From the NCBI RefSeq assembly GCF_020360975.1, contig NW_025408671.1, forward strand, positions 2,418,001 to 2,482,000: a stretch of 64,000 nt of DNA, given 5' to 3'. The notes beneath the pieces are model-generated. The model worked only from the letters and a program-made list of their open reading frames with translations. It was not told the origin of the DNA and searched no databases. The DNA is from Hirsutella rhossiliensis (taxonomy: Eukaryota > Ascomycota > Sordariomycetes > Hypocreales > Ophiocordycipitaceae). This document shows, piece by piece, positions 57,099 through 64,000 of the stretch (within the stretch, counting starts at the first letter, position 1; each line of letters opens with the position of its first letter). A program made the position numbers and the translations under genes.

Positions 57099-58778
57099 GC
57101 CGTAGCCGCATCTCGTACCCGTACGAGGAACACGGACGTGTGATGACGAGAGACTCCACGTTTGCTCTGGTCTCTCATCTCAATCTCGATGACTGCGTCA
57201 CGAGTTTCTCATTGGATTTGCTCCGTCAGCACTTATGCATGGCCATCGTGGTCTCATCAAAGGGAGCTCTTGTAGGATTCGCCTCTAGGTCATCAGACCA
57301 GGATTCGCCCATGGGGTTGAAGGTACCCGATGTCCCCCTTGGCCTCGAGGACCACAAATTGCAATGGCGATTGCGCAGAGCACTCTGGCGTTGTTGTCTT
57401 TCGCCACCCGTCTCGCACACTAGATGGACCGATCTGCCGCCCTCCACAAAGCGCCAGGGAATAGGCATATGGATGTCTGAAAAGAAAGACACAGGACAAC
57501 GGCGGGGTTTTCTCACACGGCAGCAGGTCTCCCTCCGCGCGTGTCACCCCCGGTCCGACCCTGCTCATGCTCGCTTTCTTCGGCCTAGTAGACGGACAAA
57601 TAAGCTGCCAGTCACAACTCGCAAGAGCATATTCGGTAGAGGATCGACAGTGCACCTTGAAGGGTGTCCAATGACAGGAAACGATGACTTGCATTGCCCG
57701 ACTTTTGTAGGGCTGATATAGAGCATTATGACGTGGCTGCGCCTGCAGTGCTGTGTAGGTCCGGGCTTGCAGTATTATGCACTTCCCGGCCGTATCCTGG
57801 CTTTCATTGTGACATGTCGCTGAGCCTCGACAATGAAGAGAAGATGATGACCCAGGATCACTCCGTCATAAGGTTAAATCTAATGGCGCCGCCCACCCGA
57901 AACGCCCGTGTTGCGACGTGCAGGCCTCGCCGGCTTGTCGGCAGCGACGTGCAGGCCTCGCCGGCTTGTCGGCAGCGACGTGCAGGCCTCGCCGGCTTGT
58001 CGGCAGCGACGTGCAGGCCTCGCCGGCTTGTCGGCAGCGACGTGCCGGAACCCCGCCTTGATCTGCGTCGATGCTACGTTTTCAGTAGGCCAATTATGGA
58101 TCAAGGCGCTCTGCATGTCAGAAACCGGATCATGGAAGGGGGGTTGTTGGTGAGGGCCAGGGCCAGGCGACGTACAGCAAGCACTGAAGCAGTCTCTGTA
58201 TGTACTGCATGTGATTACTATATGTACTGTATGTACCTCGATTATAAGGAGCCTGGTCAAGCAGGCATCGAAGCCAGACAACGTTGCTGTTTGGATATGC
58301 CGAAAAGGTCTTCCTTCTGCACGTATGTAGACATGAGATGGTAGCGTGTTAATTAGGGTAGAGGTTAAGTTAATAAGCCTAAGACCGCCTATCATTAAGC
58401 TTATTGATATGGACCCAAGTCTAACCTGGTAATTACTGTCATTACATCCCCACGAGAGATTCATCGCTCGAGATGGACCCTCCAGCATATGATTATCTAT
58501 ATATCCACTCTCGGTCACAGCACACTGAGCAGCATTGACGGACCAACACGCGCACGTCCATGCTTTGCTGGCATCCTCTCACGCACACAACTTGGCTCGG
58601 TGCGAGCTGATCAGCGCCTTCAACGACGGCTGCCGACATCATCAAGCCCCAACAGAACAGAACTGTGAAGACTGAAGAGTTAGAGTACAACGACCGGCCA
58701 GTCCCGGGCTCAGCACCCAGGACACAGGCGCTATAGAATCCGCCGCCGCAACTTACCCTCCGAGTCGGCCCAGCGTCA
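57099..58778. other. Intergenic with a minisatellite
   Basis: About 1.7 kb between the peptide gene and the second APH-like pseudogene. Apart from the 31-bp minisatellite, it has only short unconvincing frames. The right part (58.3-58.5 kb) is AT-richer. Confidence 0.5.
57913..58045. repeat. 31-bp minisatellite, four perfect copies
   Basis: The unit, starting GCGACGTGCAGGCCTCGCCG and ending GGCTTGTCGGCA, is repeated four times head to tail without a mismatch, then a 9-bp partial copy. The unit length is not a multiple of three, so it is unlikely to be coding. It contains GCCGGC and GCCGAC-type inverted pairs that could fold. Confidence 0.95.
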
Positions 58779-59756
58779 TTGACGAAACTGAAGCGCGTCA
58801 CCGTCTTGCCTCCGAGTCTTGGGGACCTCACGCCTCTGCACGACGCCAAATCTAAAAAAAAATCGCAGTGCGTCGTCTGCGGCCGCATGCCTGGACACTA
58901 CGAAATCATGGACAAAGCCTTTCAGCTGCCTTTCTTTGCTCCCCAAGACCGATTGCCAGCGGCCATTGAGTCTTCGGGAGACATTCTTCAAGAGTATACC
59001 GGCAGACGAGTCGTTCGTTCCGGCGATTATCATCTCGTAAAGTACGGCGCAAACGTGAGTCTGACCGAAGGCGAAAACATGCTCTTTGTCCGCGAAGCAT
59101 GCTCGGTCCCCGTACCAGAGGTCTTTGCCCTTTACTCCACGAGAGATACGCAGGCATGCCGCATCAGCTACATCATCATGGAATACATACCAGGCCATAG
59201 GCTGGATGATTAATGGAACCGCTTAGACGCGTCAGAGCAGGCGAAATTGTTGAGTCAACTGCGTATTCACTTCGAGTCTTTACGGAGCATTCCCACACCT
59301 GGATACTTCGGGTGCATCGGGAAACGGCCCTTTGAAGAGTCCATGCATGTTCTGGACTGCAGACAAGGACGGAGCTGGCCGATCAATCAGCGGGCCCTTT
59401 GATTCAGAGCCAAGGCTCAACGACGCCTTGATCGAGCAATACCTTTACAATAGTGGACTAAACCATAAAGCCTCATATTACCGTCATGTGCTCCCCCTTG
59501 ATCTACAGAACCACAAGTCAGTATTTACTCACGGTGACTTGCAGAGGAAAGACTTCATCGCCAAGGATGATGGGACTATAGTGTTGATTGATGGGAGACA
59601 GCAGGATGGTATCCGGAATATTGGGAGTATGCCTTGGCAATGTTTTCCTCGGGGGCTTGGCAGGATAATTGGCATGAATCTTTGCCGAATATCCTCGCCG
59701 AGTATCCAAACGAGTATGCGTGGTTCGACATGCTGAGGAGAGAGCTATGGTCTTGA
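58779..59756 (+). pseudogene. APH-family kinase-like pseudogene
   Basis: The sequence can be followed as an aminoglycoside-phosphotransferase-fold protein through three frames. The first part (58779-59213) includes EYTGRRVVRSGDYHLVKYG and SYIIMEYIPGHRLDD, then hits a TAA at 59211. The same frame continues as WNRLDASEQAKLLSQLR to KRPFEES; a shift near 59340-59350 leads to FWTADKDGAG and SISGPFDSE and on to SVFTHGDLQRKDFIAKDDGTIVLID, the catalytic loop. A further one-base loss near 59591 leads to WETAGWYPEYWEYALAMF, ending at 59756. One stop and two shifts make function very unlikely. Intact homologues act on unknown substrates and are expanded in Hypocreales and Eurotiales. The N-terminal start is uncertain. 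Confidence 0.8.
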
Positions 59757-60024
59757 AGCGAGCTGGCCCTACGGTTGGTCCATTTCTAGACCAGGTGGTG
59801 GGTGGTTATTAATACTTGCCGGCGTGGAACCTACCTCGACTATAATCTTTGTTGTGACTGATGAAGCGAACGTCGTGGAGCAAGCCGCTGAGCTGCGTAC
59901 ATCGACGTAGAGCGCCGACGAGCTCAATCCATGGATTGCAATCCAAGTCCATTCCAACCCATCTGCCAAATGGCCTACTCACCCAATCCCATGATAGACG
60001 AGATTGCAGGCAAAAGCATGCGAT

Positions 60025-61833
60025 CTAAGCCTCCTTGCAAATGAGCCTTGTCCGACCAGCGTCCACCATCCTCAGCAGCATCTCCATGTCAACGTTGTTT
60101 GCACAGGCCAGGGCTCTCTTCCTCGCGGACTCGTCGCTCTCCCCGGCGTCCTTCTTGGCCAGCAAGCGGTGTGTTTTGAATAAGCAGGCCAGCACAGCGA
60201 CGGCCTCGACCTCGGCGAACTTCTTGCCGGGGCAGTTTTGCGGGCCGTCGGACCAGGGGAAGTAGGTACCTTTGAGCGGCACGACAACCTTCTCCTCAGC
60301 CATTGCGTCCGGTGAGGCTGCCGGGTTCGAGATCCACCGTGACGGCTGCCAGGCGTACGGATCTATCAAGCTGGTAAAATACCGCTACACCATGCAAAAT
60401 GAGGGCACCCCCAATAGAGGTGTTACTAACGCGTATTATAGGCCCTTTCTTGTCCTGACAGGATCCCTCCAGTACTTGGGGTGGGTCTGGATGGCGATCA
60501 GGTAGGGGTTGGTGCTGATGCCCGGGGGGATTACCAGCGCTTGCCCGCCCACGGTAAGCGTTTGTGCCTTCTTCAACGTCCACTTGGGGAGCGCCATGAT
60601 GGGGGGGTGGAGCCGCAGCGTTTCCAGGAGGACAGCCCGGCAGCGCTTGAGCTCCGGGAAGCGCGTCTTGTAATCCCACTCGCCGACGGGCAGGTCCTTG
60701 GTCAAGGCGGTAATCTCCTTGGCGATCCAGGCCTGCACCTCCGGGTGGCCAACGAGGAGGAACATGGAAAAGGCCAGAGTGTTGGCGGTGGTGGCCAGCA
60801 AAGTTGATGACGAAGAGGTTGCTGTATATTTCGTCGACACTGAGGCCCTTCTTGCCGCTCTTGGAGACCTTTGCATTTTGCGCCTCGGGGTTGAGGTCGT
60901 GCTCGGCGAGGGCGTAGACAAAGGACGTCATGATGCCGCCGGAGCCGGGCTTGCCTTGGTCCCGGGTGGCGGTTTCGTCTTGGAGCATCTGCTCCATGTA
61001 CTTTTTGAAGACGCGGGCTGCCCGGCCGACCTTGGCCCAGCTCTTGGGCATAATGGGAGCGCCGAGGTACCGGAAGGGCACCAGTATGAGAAGGATGGAG
61101 TTGTCGAGGACGGTTTGCAGCGCATCACGATAGCTGCCCGCCTCGTCGTCGACAACGGGGCCGTCTGCCGAGCCGTGAAAGTCGTATGACTTGTGAAAGC
61201 CCGTGGCGGCGAGCACGTTGAGCGAGAGGGTCCGTGTGTCCTTTTGCACGCTTGGGATGCCGGCCACCGCGGCCGAGTCGCCGGTCCAGGAGCGCAGCAT
61301 TGCGCCCGCCTGCTTGAGAGACTCTTCCCATACAAAGGTCATGATGCGCTCGTTGAAGGGCGCGGCGAGGGGCTTGCGGTGGCGAGCCCAGTCGTCCCAT
61401 CCGGCCGTGGAGATGCAGGGGCCGTAGATCTCGAGGACCTTGTAGTCCTTGATGGGGCGGACAAAGTCCTCGCGGCGCGCAAACATGTCGCGGATAGCGT
61501 CCGGGTCGGCAAATTGCAGGTGGATGGCCATAGGGGTGACGAGCGCCCAAGCGGGGCCCAGGCGGAGGTGCGTGTCGGACCTGTCAGTAAAGTGCCATCC
61601 TCGGCGTGCGAAACGCACAAAGTCCGGGTACGAGGACCACGGGACGGGAAGGCGGTCGAGGATGGCCCAGACGAGAGCGGCTGGAGGGTGGTCCAGGGGA
61701 TGTTGTGGACGTCGATGGGCAGGCGGACGACGGGGACGCCGATGGCGCGGGCCTTGCGGACGTTGCTCTCGAGGCAGGCGAGGCTCCAGATGACGTAGGC
61801 GAGGGCGGCGGTGAAGAGGAGTGTGAGGATCAT
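60025..61833 (-). pseudogene. Cytochrome P450 pseudogene
   Basis: Recognisable P450 pieces lie in order on the minus strand. An N-terminal membrane anchor (MILTLLFTAALAYVIWSLACLES) starts at 61833; then RLPIDVHNIPW, a frame break near 61679, and ALVWAILDRLPVPWSSYPDF. The I-helix reads INFAGH and then shifts: five bases appear missing near 60793-60799, where AGxDT should be, so the conserved acid-Thr pair is lost. The frame resumes with TANTLAFSMFLLVGHPEVQAW, the K-helix ETLRLHPP and HPKYWRDP. An insertion of about 100 bp with a stop follows. The heme-binding part, FPWSDGPQNCPGKKFAEVE, then ends at 60025. P450s are ER monooxygenases, and such enzymes often tailor secondary metabolites. Proximity to an O-methyltransferase on the same strand fits this. 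Subfamily not assigned. Confidence 0.82.
60359..60465. mobile_element. Small insertion in the P450 gene flanked by GGATC repeats
   Basis: The P450 frame would read directly from WRDP to YAWQPSRW if the segment between two GGATC copies (60359-60363 and 60461-60465, plus strand) were removed, a net excess of 102 bp. The insert is AT-rich relative to the gene and carries a stop in the P450 frame. The 5-bp repeats could be a target-site duplication. An intron reading was tested: the obvious GT and AG sites do not restore the frame. No terminal inverted repeats are evident. Confidence 0.4.
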
Positions 61834-62868
61834 GACGCTGGAGGCAGTGGAGGGCTCCGGTGCGGCTTGGGCGTGGTGTTGAAGCCACGAGAGAGGAGGG
61901 TCAGAGAGAGGCAAGAGCCGGGCGCGAGAGGGGTTGCAGACAGGAGCTCCGCGAACTCGGCTTCATAAGCAGGTTGGTGATGAACATTGAATCCTGAGCC
62001 CGCGACGGGCTGGAGTTGTTGGCCGACGGCATTTGCAGTGCCTCGTATGTATGGAAGGCCATCCGGTGGCAAATGCAGGTAGGTGGCCGGGGGGGTTCAC
62101 GTCAGCCCCTTGCTGCTGCATCACGCTCCCTGGAGCAGTGGGAAGGTGATACCTATCTGGGGTGCTCCTACGGATATCTGGGGTGCTGTCGCCAACAGCC
62201 GACAGGGGGCCCAGAGAGTCATAAACACACGCCATGAGATACTTATCTATCCATATTGTATGTACATTGATAATGCGCCGCTGCTCGCGGAGAAGAGCAG
62301 GGGCAAGTAAAGTACCGAGCAAGGGGCATAGCCAATGAAGACACAGCACAATAAAACAGTTCTCCTTTACAGTATAAGATATCCGTAGAAGTCTCCATAC
62401 TGTAATCCCCGGCTGGTGTTCCGTTCAGTACGTCACATGCCTTGCTCGTCTCACAGCTGCGTCCTTTGTTGCTGCAACGCGCACCGAAGGGGCCTCCGTT
62501 GTCTGCGTGCACGAGGCTGCCCGGCTTTGAAGCCTTGACAAGCGGAACAGTTGGAGCTGTTCCCTCAATCGACGTGATTTATGCTAGGAAGACGTAAATG
62601 TGTCGCCGCCTCGAAACTTGGGTGTCGCGAGCTGCTGTCTTCGCCATCTAAATAAGAGTATACGGATCCTAAGCTAACTAGGTAGATACATAGGTAGGTA
62701 CCTAAGTTATCTTAGATACATGTTTAGCTATATAGGCAGTCATCAGACGCACCCTCATCCCCTAGATACTAACTACCGACTACCTAGAGTACCTTCCATC
62801 ACAACCTACCTAGGTAGGTAGGTACCTGCCTTATCTAAGGTACCTCGATACCTTAAGTACGTCCCTAC
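61834..62868. other. Intergenic with TACCTAGGTA-rich block
   Basis: About 1.0 kb between the P450 remnant and the O-methyltransferase 3' end. A 20-bp imperfect tandem on TATCTGGGGTGCT occurs at about 62153-62192. From ~62677 the DNA is rich in ACCTAGGTA, GGTACCT and TACCTACC elements. No gene recognised. Confidence 0.6.
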
Positions 62869-62880
62869 CTACCTTCCTAG
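62677..62880. repeat. TACCTAGGTA-rich cluster
   Basis: Inverted and direct TAGGTA/TACCTA elements recur throughout about 200 bp (for example ACCTACCTAGGTAGGTAGGT near 62810). The O-methyltransferase stop codon (62871-62869) falls inside its right end. Confidence 0.8.
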
Positions 62881-64000
62881 ATTGCCCTCAGTGTCCCCTA
62901 CGCTCGCCGCTGTCGGCCTCCACTGCGCCTGAATGATGGCCATGCTCGCCCCCTCGGGCACCGTGATGCCCACAAACTCAAACCTCGCATCCGCCTCGGC
63001 AAACAGGCCCGCCCACGTCTCGGCGTCGCGCTCCCTCGCGTTGTTGAAGGCCTTCATGGAAATGTCCATCAGCCGCAGCGACCGCTCCGCCGCGATGCCC
63101 AGCTGGCCCGGCTCGGGCATGCAAATGTCGTTGACCACGACCTTGGCCCCCGGCTTCAGCGCGGGCACCAAGGCCCGCAGGATCTTGACGCAGTACTTGT
63201 CGCTCCAGTCGTGCAGGATCCAGCGCAGCAGGTACACGTCGGCATCCCGCACCGGCTGCGGCGCGAGAAAGTCGTGCGCCATGCCGTGGACCCGCGCGCG
63301 CAGCTCGCCGGGCACCTTGTCGTTGAGCCCGACGATGGTCTCGCCCAGGTCCTGCACCACGATGCGCTCCAGCGACGGGTACTTGGCCGCCAGCGCCACG
63401 GCCGCCTGTCCGTGCGAGCCGCCGACGTCGACGACGGTGCGCGCGCCGCTGAAGTCGAAGCCCTGCAGCAGGTGCTCGACGCTGTAGCTCGCGTGCCGGT
63501 GTGAGTACGTCATGGCGTCGATGAAGCGCTGCTGCCGCGCCGCGTCCCGCCAGATCGCGTCAAACGGGTTCTCGTCGCGCCTCGTACCGTGGCCGAGCGC
63601 GTAGCCCGCGGGACTCGCCGGGCTCCTCGCTGCCGGGCCAGCGCTGCGTCGCGTCGACGGTGCGCGCCAGCGCCGGCCAGAACTCGTCGGCGATGTTGGT
63701 CACCCACGCTTCGACCATGGCGGCGCTGTGCCCGTTGCTGTCGTCGTCGACGAGCACCCGCGACGCCGCCGTGTGCTCCACGCTGCCCTTGCGCCGCTCG
63801 TGGAAGACGTGTCGGGTCATGGCGGAGCGGAGGAAGCGCGTGACATCGCGCACGTCGAGGCCCGCCGCCTGCGCAACAGCATCAAAGGTCGTCGCGCCTT
63901 CGAGGGGCACATGCCGCACGAGCTTGTGGCGGAAGATGTACTGCAGGCTCAGCATGAGGTAATGGTCGCCGGGGCAGTCAACGACGAGGGCGAGCGGGCC
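62869..64000 (-). pseudogene. O-methyltransferase (COMT type), frameshifted, 5' end beyond window
   Basis: The N-terminal dimerisation part is present from the window edge (DHYLMLSLQYIFRHKLVRH, DAVAQAAGLDVRDVTRFLRSAM) to TQRWPGSEEPGES. There the frame shifts by one base within CGCGGGC near 63606-63612, and continues as GYALGHGTRRDENPFDAIWRD, then MTYSHRHASYSVEHLL. The SAM-binding motif VVDVGGSHGQAAVALA and the catalytic LLRWILHDWSD (His base) are intact. The family methylates hydroxyls of polyketides and phenolics (for example OmtA-like enzymes). The shift is a single extra G in a GGG run, the kind of error sequencers make, so the gene could be intact in reality. The terminal ~10 residues run into the TACCT cluster. 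The start codon is outside. Confidence 0.75.

Noticed and set aside
57913..58045. CRISPR-like array
   Set aside because: The 31-bp units are directly adjacent with no variable spacers, and the genome is eukaryotic; it is a minisatellite.
57880..58518. Repeat-containing protein frame on the minus strand
   Set aside because: The 31-bp unit changes frame at each copy, so the translated repeat is not periodic; no supporting signals.
60364..60460. Ordinary spliceosomal intron in the P450
   Set aside because: The available GT and AG sites (GTCAGG ... ACCAG or GATAG) do not restore the frame into YAWQPSRW.
49691..64000. RIP (C-to-T repeat-induced mutation) as the cause of the broken genes
   Set aside because: The lesions are mostly small insertions and deletions, and GC content of the gene pieces stays high; RIP would give many TA-rich stop codons.

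Overview
The window is nuclear DNA of a filamentous ascomycete, most likely a Sordariomycete of the order Hypocreales (inference). The reasons are GC-rich coding sequence, short GT-AG introns of about 48-140 bp with CTAAC-like branch points, close head-to-head and tail-to-tail gene packing, and protein families with typical hypocrealean sequence such as MDM34, peroxin 26, the Ecl1 life-span factor and a DUF1682/CCDC47 protein. There are no prokaryotic features. All exon coordinates are splice models I built from reading frames and splice signals.

Layout. 0.1-3.5 kb: nucleoside transporter and IPK1 inositol kinase, convergent. 6.5-13.6 kb: MDM34 (ER-mitochondria tether), YAF9 (YEATS chromatin reader), COQ11-like reductase and SYF2 splicing factor. 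14.7-16.4 kb: an unrecognised 556-residue protein. 16.4-20.7 kb: gene-poor DNA leading into a TACC array and the Ecl1-type gene. 24.2-28.4 kb: DRS2 flippase. 29.4-31.3 kb: CRIPT and an epoxide hydrolase. 33.1-35.3 kb: a divergent pair of splicing proteins (pinin-like and RDS3/PHF5A). 35.7-39.7 kb: peroxin 26 and haspin. 41.0-48.9 kb: CCDC47-like, an MTH1187 thiamine-binding protein, a GPI-type PLC-like phosphodiesterase and CDC37.

From about 49.7 kb to the right edge the character changes. An intact Na+/phosphate symporter (52.1-54.1 kb) sits among broken genes: two APH-type kinase-like genes, a cytochrome P450 with several lesions, and an O-methyltransferase with a one-base frameshift that runs off the window. 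Spacing is wider and repeats are more frequent, including a 31-bp minisatellite and TACCTAGGTA-rich blocks. About 18 conserved genes to the left read through without any frame error, so genuine decay of an accessory, secondary-metabolism-like block is more likely than poor sequence, although raw-read error cannot be excluded.

The most unusual locus is a small gene at 56.66-57.0 kb. It has a perfect TATA box, a signal peptide, an acidic pro-region, one clean intron, and an Arg-rich C-terminal exon with eight cysteines on a nine-residue period ending in three CxC pairs. I do not recognise it as a described family and it is the best candidate for something new in this window.
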